NCBI GenBank assembly: GCA_022483465.1
Contig: JAKVNF010000001.1
Span: forward strand, 620,001-684,000
Direction of reading: 5' to 3'
DNA length: 64,000 nt
Source of the DNA: Lachnospiraceae bacterium
GTDB taxonomy: Bacteria; Bacillota; Clostridia; Lachnospirales; Lachnospiraceae
Notes under the pieces: generated by a model
What the model saw: only the letters and a program-made list of their open reading frames with translations
Databases searched by the model: none
Told to the model about the DNA's origin: nothing
Program-made: the position numbers and the translations under genes
Shown here: positions 53,985-62,626 of the stretch, one piece after another
Layout of the letters: every line of letters starts with the position of its first letter
How positions within the stretch are numbered: position 1 is the stretch's first letter

Positions 53985-55055
53985 TTGGGCGCGACAATCA
54001 AGGATATCGCAGAGAGGCTTGGTGTCTCCGTCAGCACCGTTTCCAAGGGGCTCAATGGCGGACGGGACATCAGCGAACAGCTCCGGCAGTCGATACTCGA
54101 GACGGCCGTGGAGATGGGATATGAGAACCGAAGGGCCAGGAAACTGGATCACCGCACCGTGGCCATCTTCGTCGAAAATATGGATTATCAAACTCCGGGC
54201 GACTTCGGCTATGACATCGTCCTGGGCTTTCGGCAGGCGGCCTTCTCCGCCTCCTGGGACGTGGACCTGGTTCCGGTGTCCCCGGCGTTTCAGGAGGAGA
54301 ACCGCTATGACACCCTGATGATGGAGAAGAGCTGCAAGGGAGGATACTTCGTGGGCTTTTCGCTGGAGGATCCCTGGATGAAGGAGCTGCAGACGACCAC
54401 GATCCCGACCGCGCTCCTCGACAACCGGGTGGACAACCCCAACGTCTCCTACGTCGGCACCGACACCGAGGCGTCCATCGACAGCGCCATCTCCTATCTC
54501 ATCAGCCTGGGTCACGAGAAGATCGCCTTTCTCGACGGCTCCACCGGGTCGATGATCTCCGACGACCGCATGGCGGCCTACCTGATCTCACTGCGCAAGC
54601 ACCACCTGCCCATCGAGCCGAACATGGCCATCTATTCCTATTTCACTGCGGATGCGGCCCACTACCATGTGCCAGGTCTTTTGGAGCTGGGCGCCACCGC
54701 GATCCTTTGCGGAAACGATCTCATCGCCCAGGGCGTCATCGACAGCTGCCGTGCCCAGGGCATGCGGGTGCCGGAGGACGTCTCCGTCATCGGCTTCGAT
54801 GACATCCCGCTTGCGGCGGAGCTCACCCCACCGCTCACCACGATCCGGCAGGATCGGAGCGCCCTGGGAAAGAGCGGCTTCTTTGCCCTGTACTCGATCA
54901 TGAACGGCACCAGCATCAGCAAGACCCTGCTGCGGGCGGAGCTGGTGGTGCGGGAGTCCACCGCCACCGCAAAACCCCGGCTCGTCACCAAGCGAAACGT
55001 GGACACCGACTGCGTGCTGTGCAAGAACCCGCTCCTGTACGAGCGCTATGCCTGA
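53985..55055 (+). CDS. LacI family transcriptional regulator
   Basis: 356 residues from a TTG start with GGAGG nine bases upstream. LacI helix-turn-helix IKDIAERLGVSVSTVSKGLNG, then a periplasmic-binding-protein-like sensor domain ending VSVIGFDDIPLAAELTPPLTT. It is divergent from malEFG and is the likely maltodextrin-responsive regulator of that operon. The intergenic control region is now interrupted by an IS. Confidence 0.92.
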   Translation: MGATIKDIAERLGVSVSTVSKGLNGGRDISEQLRQSILETAVEMGYENRRARKLDHRTVAIFVENMDYQTPGDFGYDIVLGFRQAAFSASWDVDLVPVSPAFQEENRYDTLMMEKSCKGGYFVGFSLEDPWMKELQTTTIPTALLDNRVDNPNVSYVGTDTEASIDSAISYLISLGHEKIAFLDGSTGSMISDDRMAAYLISLRKHHLPIEPNMAIYSYFTADAAHYHVPGLLELGATAILCGNDLIAQGVIDSCRAQGMRVPEDVSVIGFDDIPLAAELTPPLTTIRQDRSALGKSGFFALYSIMNGTSISKTLLRAELVVRESTATAKPRLVTKRNVDTDCVLCKNPLLYERYA

Positions 55056-55076
55056 TGTGACGGAAAGGAAAACGAG

Positions 55077-55595
55077 ATGGAAATTGAGCGCAAGTGGCTG
55101 GTGAATGGCTGGCCCGAAGATCTTCCTCTTTTATTTGAACAGCACATGGAGCAGGGATACATCAGCGTCCACCCGACGGTCCGGATCCGCCTCGAACAGG
55201 CCGCAAAGGAAGCACCCCACTACGTTCTCTGCTTCAAGTCCGAGGGGCTCCTCTCCCGCAAGGAAATTGAAATGGAGATTCCAAAGGATAAATTTGAAGA
55301 CCTGAAGGATCTCATCGGCCTTCCCCTGATCCCCAAGACCCGCAGAACCTATCAGCTGCCCCATGATCTGCGTCTGGAGGTCAACCACGTGGACGCCGAC
55401 TCCCCCGATGCGTTCTGGTACGCGGAGGTGGAGTTCCCGACGGAGGACGCGGCCCGCGCCTTCACCCCTGCCGAGGCGGGGCTCTCCTCCTATCTCTCCC
55501 GGGAGGTCACCATGCAGCCAGGTGAGTCCATGGGCGCCTTCTGGATCCGCACCCGCCTGCACGGCGGCGAATCCACACCAAAAACAGGACTTTGA
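55077..55595 (+). CDS. CYTH domain protein (triphosphate tunnel metalloenzyme)
   Basis: 172 residues opening with the CYTH signature MEIERKWLV, followed by basic and acidic strands (RIRLEQAAK, YVLCFKSEG, KEIEMEIP, TRRTY, LEVNHVD, EVEF) that would line a tunnel binding triphosphate and metal. Family members hydrolyse inorganic or organic triphosphates. It starts 21 bases after lacI and ends in a terminator, so it is probably co-transcribed with it. Confidence 0.88.
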   Translation: MEIERKWLVNGWPEDLPLLFEQHMEQGYISVHPTVRIRLEQAAKEAPHYVLCFKSEGLLSRKEIEMEIPKDKFEDLKDLIGLPLIPKTRRTYQLPHDLRLEVNHVDADSPDAFWYAEVEFPTEDAARAFTPAEAGLSSYLSREVTMQPGESMGAFWIRTRLHGGESTPKTGL

Positions 55596-55622
55596 CTGAA
55601 GCGAATACCGCACGCATCACCG

Positions 55623-55666
55623 CCCCCGGGGCGCCTGCCTTTGACAGGTGCTCCGGGGGACTTTTC
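55623..55666 (+). terminator. Terminator after the CYTH gene
   Basis: 15-bp stem with one mismatch (55623-55637 with 55645-55659) followed by CTTTT. Confidence 0.8.
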
Positions 55667-55751
55667 ATGCAATGAAAGAAAACGAGGACTTCGGTTGTAA
55701 AGTCAATTTCGGAAGCGGCTTTTTGCAACACAGCGCGAAAGGAGGCAGGGG

Positions 55752-56429
55752 ATGCCACGCATACTGGTGGTGGATGAGGAGTCGGATATCTGCCGGCTGA
55801 TCCAGAGAAATGCCGAACACGACGGCTATGACACGGTGGGCGTCTCGGACGGGGCCGCGGCGGCTGCCCTGTGCCGGCGGGAGGACTTCGACCTGGTCAT
55901 CATGGACATCATGATGCCGGACATGGACGGGTACACAGCCTGCCGCAGGATCCGGGCATACAAAGACAACCCGGTGCCAATGCTCTCCGCCCGGGGCGAG
56001 GAGGTGGATAAGCTCTTTGGCTTCGAGGTTGGCGCCGAAGACTGCGTCACCAAGCCCTTCTCCCCAAGAGGGCTGATGGCGCGCATCCACGCGATCCTGT
56101 CAAGGAGCCGGCGGACCGCACCCGCCGAAGAAAAGCCCGCCATCCTCCGGGCCGCCGGCCTTGCACTGGACACCCTGGGGCGTGAACTCTTTGTGGACGG
56201 GGTGCGGACCGAGCTGACCGCCAGGGAGTACGATCTTCTCTCCTATCTTGTGCAGAACTGGGGCATCGTCCTCACCAGGGAGAACATCCTGAACGCGGTC
56301 TGGGGCGTCGACTTCTTCGGGGAGGACCGCACCGTCGACTGGCAGATCAAGCTCCTGCGGGGAAAACTGGGAAAGTACCGGGATCTCGTCCGCACGGTCC
56401 GGGGCGTAGGGTACAAATTCGATGCATAA
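55752..56429 (+). CDS. OmpR/PhoB family response regulator
   Basis: 225 residues, GGAGG upstream. Receiver with phospho-acceptor Asp52 in VIMDIMMPD and Lys101 in VTKPFS; winged-helix DNA-binding domain with LTAREYDLLSYLVQNWG and the final RGVGYKFDA. The stretch NPVPMLSARGEE appears two residues shorter than usual in the beta-4 region, which may impair switching. Its kinase gene, overlapping at the stop codon, is destroyed. Confidence 0.88.
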   Translation: MPRILVVDEESDICRLIQRNAEHDGYDTVGVSDGAAAAALCRREDFDLVIMDIMMPDMDGYTACRRIRAYKDNPVPMLSARGEEVDKLFGFEVGAEDCVTKPFSPRGLMARIHAILSRSRRTAPAEEKPAILRAAGLALDTLGRELFVDGVRTELTAREYDLLSYLVQNWGIVLTRENILNAVWGVDFFGEDRTVDWQIKLLRGKLGKYRDLVRTVRGVGYKFDA

Positions 56430-56553
56430 GACGAAATCCTTCCGCACCAGACTCTGGACCTGCTTTCTTCTCTGCACGGCCGTCATCTTCTCCCTCCTCT
56501 AGGTCCTGCAGACGGTCTTTCTGCAGCGCTTCTTCTCCTTTCAGTCAGCTTGA
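56422..56553 (+). pseudogene. Histidine kinase N-terminal remnant
   Basis: Starting in the end of the response regulator (ATGCATAAG), the frame reads a basic start and a hydrophobic helix (SFRTRLWTCFLLCTAVIFSLL) typical of a sensor kinase first membrane segment, meets an in-frame TAG at 56500-56502, continues as VLQTVFLQRFFSF and stops at 56551. No kinase domain follows. Confidence 0.75.
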
Positions 56554-56672
56554 TGAGAGACTCCGCCCTGTTGCTAAGCAGCTTCAGGATGGGACAGGAG
56601 TTTGGAGGCTCTTTGGAAGGAATGAGGAATCTGTGTGGAATTTTCCCCAGCTGGCAGCGAAAAGGACAGGAA

Positions 56673-56722
56673 AGAGCGCCCCGCAGGCCTGTGCTTCTGC
56701 ACAGGGCCCTGCGGGGCGCTCT
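56673..56722 (-). terminator. Terminator downstream of the alanine symporter
   Basis: Long GC stem of about 20 pairs (AGAGCGCCCCGCAGG... at 56673-56694 with 56699-56722), followed on the minus strand by TTTCC and another T run. Confidence 0.85.
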
Positions 56723-56739
56723 CATGTTTCTTTTGCAGC

Positions 56740-58173
56740 TTATGCGGTCTCTGCCTCAGGCTTTGCAGCCTTGGCGATGGACTTTTCCTGCTCGATCACA
56801 GCCTGGTAGCGGTCCACTTCCTGCTTGATCGTGCCGGACATCACCAGCAGGCAGATCAGGTTCGGGATTGCCATCAGAGCATTGGCGATATCGGAGAAGT
56901 TCCACACAAGGTCCAGAGTCTGGGTGGCACCCACATAGGCGACCAGGGAGAACAGAATCCGGTAGGCCATGATGGCCTTGCGGTTGGAGCAGATGTACTC
57001 AAAGCACTTTTCTCCGTGATACTCCCAGCCGATGATCGTCGAGAAGGCGAACAGGATGATGCCGATGGAGACGATGTAGCGGCCGATCGGTCCGATGAAA
57101 GCGGCAAAGGCAGCCATGGTCAGGTTGACGCCCTGGAGCGGGGTGCCGGTGCCGTCGGAGGTTCCCAGAACACCGGAGGATGCGATCACAAGGCCGGTCA
57201 TCGTGCAGACGATCGTGGTGTCAAAGAAGGTGCCGGTCATGTTGATGTAGCCCTGGCGGACGCAGTCATCGGTGGTCGCTGCAGCAGCCGTGATGGCCGC
57301 GGAGCCCATGCCTGCCTCATTGGAGAAGCAGCCTCTTGCAAAGCCGTAGCGGACCTCGTTCATGACGGAGACGGTGATGGCGCCGAGGACGCCGCCGCCC
57401 ACTGCCTTGGGAGCAAATGCCATCACGAAGATGTGATACAGGCCGGAGGGGATGTTGCGGAAGCCGACGATCAGGCAGACAACCGCTGCGATGACGTAGA
57501 ATACGGCCATGGCGGGAACAACCACGCTCGAGACCCTGGAGATCGATTTGATGCCGCCGACGATGATGAGCAGTGCCAGCACCGTGACGATCAGGCCCGT
57601 CACCCACAGCGGAACGCCGAAGGTGGTGTTCAGGGCGCCGGAGATCGAGTTCGCCTGGGTCATGTTTCCGATACCGAAGGAGGCGATGACACCGAACAGG
57701 GCAAACAGAAAGCCAAGCGCTGCGCCGACCTTCTTGTTGCGGAAGCCGTTCTTCATGGTGAAGGCGGGGCCGCCGACCATCTCACCCCTCGCATTGGTCT
57801 CGCGGTACTTGACCGCCAGCATGCACTCCGAGAACTTGGAGGTCAGACCGAAAGCCGCGCAGACCTCCATCCAGAACAGGGCGCCGGGGCCGCCGGCGAA
57901 CATGGCCGTCGCCACACCGACGATGTTGCCGGTGCCGATCGTGGCCGCCAGAGCGGTGCAGAGGCAGGCGAAGGGGGACACATCACCGGTGCCCCGTCCC
58001 GTGGACCGGGCCTCCTTGGAGAGCACACTGTGGAGCGCGTACCCCAAGTTCCTCCAGGTTCGGAATCGAAGTTTTACCGTCAGGAAGATGCCGGTGCCGA
58101 TCAGCAGAACGATCATCACAGGTCCCCAGACGAAGCTGTCGACTGCACTGACGATGTTGTTTAAGGTTTCCAT
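56740..58173 (-). CDS. AGCS family Na+:alanine/glycine symporter
   Basis: 477 residues; the ATG at 58173 has GGAGG five bases upstream and is preferred over the in-frame GTG two codons earlier. Ten to eleven hydrophobic segments with the family signature PFACLCTALAATIGTGNIVG and FSNEAGMGSA. It imports alanine or glycine with sodium. It is 90 bases downstream of the aminotransferase gene, so the two probably form an operon for alanine and D-alanine supply. Confidence 0.92.
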   Translation of the reverse strand: METLNNIVSAVDSFVWGPVMIVLLIGTGIFLTVKLRFRTWRNLGYALHSVLSKEARSTGRGTGDVSPFACLCTALAATIGTGNIVGVATAMFAGGPGALFWMEVCAAFGLTSKFSECMLAVKYRETNARGEMVGGPAFTMKNGFRNKKVGAALGFLFALFGVIASFGIGNMTQANSISGALNTTFGVPLWVTGLIVTVLALLIIVGGIKSISRVSSVVVPAMAVFYVIAAVVCLIVGFRNIPSGLYHIFVMAFAPKAVGGGVLGAITVSVMNEVRYGFARGCFSNEAGMGSAAITAAAATTDDCVRQGYINMTGTFFDTTIVCTMTGLVIASSGVLGTSDGTGTPLQGVNLTMAAFAAFIGPIGRYIVSIGIILFAFSTIIGWEYHGEKCFEYICSNRKAIMAYRILFSLVAYVGATQTLDLVWNFSDIANALMAIPNLICLLVMSGTIKQEVDRYQAVIEQEKSIAKAAKPEAETA

Positions 58174-58262
58174 ATCCACCTCCCCGGCCGTTTCGGCCTG
58201 TCTTGTTGTGCTCCGGGTCAGATGCCCCGAAACTTCCTCCTCTCAATGACTGTTGATTTTGT

Positions 58263-59114
58263 TTACTCGGTCGCCTCCAGGAACTCGTCGATCAGATGGC
58301 TGCGAAGATCCTCGAGCATCTCCGGTGCGCGGCCGCCCACCGCCACGCCGTCGAGCTTGTTGCACCACAGGCACAGGTTCGAGGAACTCGTGACCAGGAT
58401 CTCCTCCGCGCCCCGGAGCGTATCCAGGTCGTAGGGGGTCTCCGAAACCGCATAGCCCAGCTTCTTTGCCATGCGGATCAGGTGCGCTCTTGCGATGCCC
58501 GGCAGGATCAGCTCATCCGTGGGTGCGGTGAAGATCTTGCCGTCCAGAATGATGTGGACGTTGGAGTGTGCGCACTCGGTGACCCGGTTTCCGAGGTTCT
58601 TGCGGTAGAGGATCGTCTCCTGCACGCCTTCCTTCTTGGCGTGCTGTGCTGCCATGACGGAGGGCATCAGGTTCAGGGTCTTCACGTTGCAGTGGTAAAA
58701 CCGGGTATCCGGCTCGGTCACGCAGGCGATGGGCTCCTTCCCGTCGCGGATCGAGGCGGGCGTCAGGGTCACCCAGAGGTTTGCGGGGATCTCGGGATCA
58801 AAGGCGTGGTTGCGGTTGGTGGTGCCGCCCCGGGTCACCTGGTAGTAGACGAACAGGTTGCCGGTGTCCATCTTCTTGACGAGCTCATTCAGAAGATCCT
58901 TCAGCTGGTCCTTGGTGACCGGCATCTTGATGTCCATCAGCGCCGCACTGTTGAAGAAGCGGTCCACGTGTTCGTCGATGGCGAAGATGTGGTAGTTCCG
59001 GCAGGGGCCGGCATCATAGACGCCGTCACCGAACCAGTGAACCCGGTCGTTCATCGGGATCATCATGTTCTCGATCTCATCGTATTTCCCGTTGTAGTAT
59101 CCAAGTGTCTTCAT
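58263..59114 (-). CDS. D-amino-acid (D-alanine-type) aminotransferase, PLP class IV
   Basis: 283 residues. PLP lysine Lys145 in NVKTLNLMPSV, Arg/His substrate carboxylate patch RNHAF at 101-105, and Glu180 in RVTECAHSNV follow the D-alanine aminotransferase pattern rather than branched-chain aminotransferases. It interconverts D-alanine and D-glutamate for cell-wall synthesis. GGAGC precedes the start. The gene is led by a promoter and a terminator-like hairpin. Confidence 0.88.
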   Translation of the reverse strand: MKTLGYYNGKYDEIENMMIPMNDRVHWFGDGVYDAGPCRNYHIFAIDEHVDRFFNSAALMDIKMPVTKDQLKDLLNELVKKMDTGNLFVYYQVTRGGTTNRNHAFDPEIPANLWVTLTPASIRDGKEPIACVTEPDTRFYHCNVKTLNLMPSVMAAQHAKKEGVQETILYRKNLGNRVTECAHSNVHIILDGKIFTAPTDELILPGIARAHLIRMAKKLGYAVSETPYDLDTLRGAEEILVTSSSNLCLWCNKLDGVAVGGRAPEMLEDLRSHLIDEFLEATE

Positions 59115-59150
59115 TCACAGCTCCTTGTCCGCGGCTCCGTTCCGGAACGT

Positions 59151-59271
59151 AAAAAAGCGCCCGGCAGCTGATGCTGCCAGGCGCCCTTGCCCTCTTATTC
59201 CGAAAACGGTTTTTCTTCTGCCGCTTTACTTTATTGATTGACATAATACGACCGATATTGGTACACGTCAA
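59151..59271 (-). promoter_or_regulatory. Aminotransferase leader: promoter followed by terminator hairpin
   Basis: Minus strand TTGACG (59266-59271), 17 bases, TATTAT (59243-59248). About 50 bases into the transcript a 12-bp stem GCGCCTGGCAGC / GCTGCCGGGCGC (59157-59184) is followed by TTTTTT, 40 bases before the gene. It could be an attenuator, or a leftover terminator of a lost upstream gene. Confidence 0.6.
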
Positions 59272-59432
59272 CGGCTATTGTGTACAAATCGAGCAGAAAA
59301 GTTCATATATTTTTCATCAATTTTACTGGAGAGTTGAAAGTTTGACTTGAAAAAGCGCAAACGTCTCCAGCTCTTTTAAAAGTAGTGTTATTGCTTCTAT
59401 TGTAAAAGCTAAGTTATTGCTTGCTTTTTCGC

Positions 59433-60875
59433 CTATGAGACCAGGTCTTCATCCGAATAGTGGGCCTGCAGTGCAGAAATATACCGGGTTAGGAAGGACT
59501 CCGGCCTCGAGAGCAAACTGCCCAAAAATGTGTGGCGCAGATAGTACAACAACGTAGCTTCTGAAATGTACCCATCTCTCTGTGTCCTCACATACCGGAA
59601 GTCCTGTATCTTCCTGACGTCCTGGATCCGATACGTCATCAGCTGAACAAGCCCCATGGCGATCTCTGCAAACAGAACGAAGCGCTCTATCGCGTCGACG
59701 GTATTCAGGATCTTCTTCTGCGCTGCCGGATCCTTTACATGGCTGAGACGATCAGGCTCATCTTTCTTCTTGAAGTGGTTGAGCTTCGCAATGCTTCTGG
59801 TCCAGAAGTGGTACCCGAAGCCTCCAAAGCGTTGCTTGAATTCGCGGAAGAATTCTTCAATCGAAAATCTGTATGCGTACAGTGTAATGATGAGATTGGG
59901 CGCATACTTTTCGGTGCATACAAGGATTCCCCGCTTGGGGCCTCCATCATCTTCGTACTCTACGAGGACAAAGCGGAGCTCCTGGTAAAGCTTTGTTCCC
60001 CAGAGAAGATCCAGATACATATGGCGCACGGTCCGTTTTCTCCCGTAAAGGTACATGACCTCGGTCTCGAAATGACTTTTCTTCGAATCAAACAGGTCGT
60101 TCAGTTTGACGGGTGTTCCCTTCTTACGGGGGCGGCCGCGGGTTTTCCGGAGTGTCGGGATTGGCTGGCGGTAAGCGATGACATTCCTCTTTGCTTTGGT
60201 GATGATGGCAATCCGATTGCCTCCATCTGACGAGTTCAGCTCATTCATCGCGCTGATGGCAGGTACAGTCAGGAAGTAACGGTCCAGGATCAGAAAGCTT
60301 CTTCCCAGTGTCCTGGCGGCATCATAAGCGTTACGGATGATCTGAACCACATGGCTTTCTGCACTGATGCCGCTGTTCTCCCAGCCTGCAGCATCTCGAA
60401 GTCCGTCCTGAATGCTCATGTGGAGTGGCAGGCACAGGTGATGCTGTTTGGTGCCAATGAGGACGCCGATGGCGCCAAACATGTGGCCGAAGATGTACTC
60501 TCCCTTGGAGGAATCTTCCGACTCCTGATGAAGCTTCTTTACTCCCGGCATGTATCTTGCTTCCTTGGACTGCTTGACCCCATCACCTATGAGAATCGTA
60601 CGGCCGTCTGCCAGGAGAAAGTTTGCCGAGTCACGGACAAAACGATACCACGCCAGCCTCACCATCTGCGTCTGATAGGCTGATGAATGGAAAAAGTGGA
60701 TAAGCGTGTCGTAGCATCCATGGTTCAGTGACAAAGCCCGGATGGTTGAAGTTACTCCGAGGTGATCCTCCCTCAGGATAAACATGAGGATGACGAGGAC
60801 GAACCAGCGGAAAGCCCTCTCCTTGAAGAAGCAGGAGCGGAACGACTGCAGCGACTTTTCCAGATATTCGGCCAT
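59433..60875 (-). CDS. IS4-like DDE transposase
   Basis: 480 residues. Asp in TILIGDGVKQ, Asp in FLILDRYFLT, and the Y-x2-R-x3-E-x6-K signature YAYRFSIEEFFREFK. Complete and apparently functional. It follows the accessory gene by 50 bases on the same strand. Confidence 0.93.
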   Translation of the reverse strand: MAEYLEKSLQSFRSCFFKERAFRWFVLVILMFILREDHLGVTSTIRALSLNHGCYDTLIHFFHSSAYQTQMVRLAWYRFVRDSANFLLADGRTILIGDGVKQSKEARYMPGVKKLHQESEDSSKGEYIFGHMFGAIGVLIGTKQHHLCLPLHMSIQDGLRDAAGWENSGISAESHVVQIIRNAYDAARTLGRSFLILDRYFLTVPAISAMNELNSSDGGNRIAIITKAKRNVIAYRQPIPTLRKTRGRPRKKGTPVKLNDLFDSKKSHFETEVMYLYGRKRTVRHMYLDLLWGTKLYQELRFVLVEYEDDGGPKRGILVCTEKYAPNLIITLYAYRFSIEEFFREFKQRFGGFGYHFWTRSIAKLNHFKKKDEPDRLSHVKDPAAQKKILNTVDAIERFVLFAEIAMGLVQLMTYRIQDVRKIQDFRYVRTQRDGYISEATLLYYLRHTFLGSLLSRPESFLTRYISALQAHYSDEDLVS

Positions 60876-60925
60876 GAGTTGTCAGCCGCGTGGCACAAAC
60901 CCTGGAGAGCAATGCTTTTCTAGTG

Positions 60926-61330
60926 TCAATGGTACTTTCTGAAAAAGGACTCCAGATCAGCCTTGAACTTCACAACTTCTGCACGGTATGCGTCTGCCTG
61001 ACTTCGAGCCTTAGCCAGTTCTGCCTGTGTTTCAAGAAGCTTACGTCGGCATTCCTCATATTGATAGCGGAGATCATCAGAGTTTTGTGAACCTGATCCA
61101 GAGGCCTTTGGTGCTGATGAAGCAGTGGTAACTACAACAGTAGTGCTGTCTGGCTGGACTTTGCGCTTTCTGCCTCTTCCGGAGGTAGGAATGATTTCGC
61201 CTGTATCCGGGTCGAGTTTGCCAATCAGTTTACGCTTCGAGCGAGGCTGTTTGATGTCCTTACGCCAATAGCTTACATTGTCATAAACATACGTTGTTCC
61301 ATTTTTGGTTTTTTTGTAAATATAGCCCAC
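60926..61330 (-). CDS. Small IS accessory protein (YW..K..RKLIGKLDP domain)
   Basis: 134 residues from a GTG at 61330 with GGAGG upstream. The N-terminal domain (YVYDNVSYWRKD, KRKLIGKLDP, TGEIIP) matches that of the protein inside the IS66 element at 11200; a C-terminal coiled coil (YEECRRKLLETQAELAKARS) follows. A Ser/Thr/Gly linker joins the two. The upstream region holds repeated ATAGTG/CACTAT sites (61346-61430). Role unknown; regulation of, or partnership with, the transposase is my inference. Confidence 0.75.
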   Translation of the reverse strand: MGYIYKKTKNGTTYVYDNVSYWRKDIKQPRSKRKLIGKLDPDTGEIIPTSGRGRKRKVQPDSTTVVVTTASSAPKASGSGSQNSDDLRYQYEECRRKLLETQAELAKARSQADAYRAEVVKFKADLESFFRKYH

Positions 61331-61515
61331 GCGGCACCTCCATAGTGGTATTGTATCATATTCACTATTCATAGCGCTACTACAAAATAGTGACCATTAG
61401 TCATTCATTTACCACTATAATTGTACCATCCGCGTGTCTATTTGTCGTCAAAATGGAGTTGCTTTATTCACTTACAAAGGGAGAACTTTCAACTCTCCAG
61501 AATTTTACTGATCGT

Positions 61516-62105
61516 TTAAATTTGGTCCTCCGGTTCCGGAATGCCGAGCTCCTGCCGCACCGCTGCCACGTACGCCTCGTCGACGCCGCAGAAGTAGGCG
61601 GTGTTGCCGTCGTCATAGCCGTCCCGCAGCATTGAGATCACATACGTGCGCTGCCGGTCCTCCTCGTCGTCCTCTTCGTCCTCCCGAAGGTCCAGGGCAT
61701 AGAGGTCCGCGTCCTGATAGAGTCCGTCCCGGCAGAAATACCCAGGGATCGTCCCCTCCTTTGCAAAGCCGCAGTCCTCCAGCGCGTGGGAAAAGGCCCC
61801 CTCTCCTGCCGGCACCATGCAAAGAACGAGGGTGACCTCCGTCCCAACAAGGCGCTGCAAAAGAGCTTCTGTCAGTGTCCGCAGCACCTCCTCCGGCGTG
61901 TCCGGAAGATAGGACAGCAAAAGCTCTCCCCGGTGCGCTGCCCGGTCATCTGTAAGGATGCTCCCCTCCGCAGCGGGCTCTTCCCCAAAAGGGCGGCCAG
62001 AACCTCCTCCTCGGGGAGGGGCGTTCCGCTCTCTGTCAGCTCTTTTTCGAAGGCTTCGAGCTTCTCCTCCGGCACCTTCTCCTTTTCCAGTGTGATCACA
62101 TCCAT
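61516..62105 (-). pseudogene. GNAT-like acetyltransferase with frameshift
   Basis: The N-terminal frame (MDVITLEKEKVPEEKLEAFE ... VLAALLGK) and the C-terminal frame (DRAAHRGELLLSYLP ... FSHALEDCGFAKEGTIPGYF) join as one protein of about 195 residues if one G is added to the GGGG run at 61983-61986. The GF..EG....YF.DG motif resembles the C-terminus of GNAT acetyltransferases. It overlaps the end of the YolD gene, so it was the third gene of that operon. Sequencing error at the homopolymer cannot be excluded. Confidence 0.6.
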
Positions 62106-62626
62106 TCCGTATCCTCCCTGTTCTCTTCGCCCTGCACATCGGTTCCGCGCTCCAGATCCAGGATGTCGGCAAGGGGCACCGCACTCCCGTCAGCAAGCAC
62201 CAGCGCCCGCTCCGGGGTCCGAATGCGAACGGCGGTCACATCCCGCACCGCAATCTGCCCGCCCTCTTTTCTTGCATCCGGGATGAAATACGTGATGCGG
62301 ATGCTCCGATCCTTTGCGGCGAGCACCTCGCGCAGCTTCCGGTCGAGTTCTTCCTTCTGGTCCTCATCGATCTCCGGGCGTTTTTCGGTCCGCCTTGCGG
62401 TCTCCTTAATCGCATCCCCGAAGCCGGTGAGGGCCGCAAAGGGGGCAAACTGGGCGGCCCGAAGGTCCATGGAAAGGTGCGGGTGCTTTGTCGACTCGTG
62501 GTGCGGCAGGTCGATGATGTCCCCGTACTGCAGAAGGGCCTGCCGCTCTCCCTCCTCCAGGTCCTTCCGGGAGGCACCCCGCACGTTGTGCCAGCTGTTC
62601 TGCAGACTCTCGTCCAGATCCTTCAT
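62096..62626 (-). CDS. YolD-like protein
   Basis: 176 residues with the YolD signature HPHLSMDLRAAQFAPFAALTGFGDAI and a C-terminal beta domain. Its ATG overlaps the polymerase stop codon (ATGA). YolD-like proteins regularly accompany UmuC/DinB-type polymerases in Firmicutes; the role is thought to be in the SOS response. Confidence 0.9.
   Translation of the reverse strand: MKDLDESLQNSWHNVRGASRKDLEEGERQALLQYGDIIDLPHHESTKHPHLSMDLRAAQFAPFAALTGFGDAIKETARRTEKRPEIDEDQKEELDRKLREVLAAKDRSIRITYFIPDARKEGGQIAVRDVTAVRIRTPERALVLADGSAVPLADILDLERGTDVQGEENREDTEWM

Larger units (their letters stand above)
59326..61500 (-). mobile_element. IS4-like element with accessory gene
   Basis: 2175 bp with ends CTGGAGAGTTGAAAGT / ACTTTCAACTCTCCAG and 7-bp duplication AATTTTA (59319-59325, 61501-61507). 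A truncated relative lies at 12760-12929. Confidence 0.95.

Noticed and set aside
58296-59171. 291-codon plus-strand open frame
   Set aside because: Antisense to the aminotransferase gene with intact PLP motifs.
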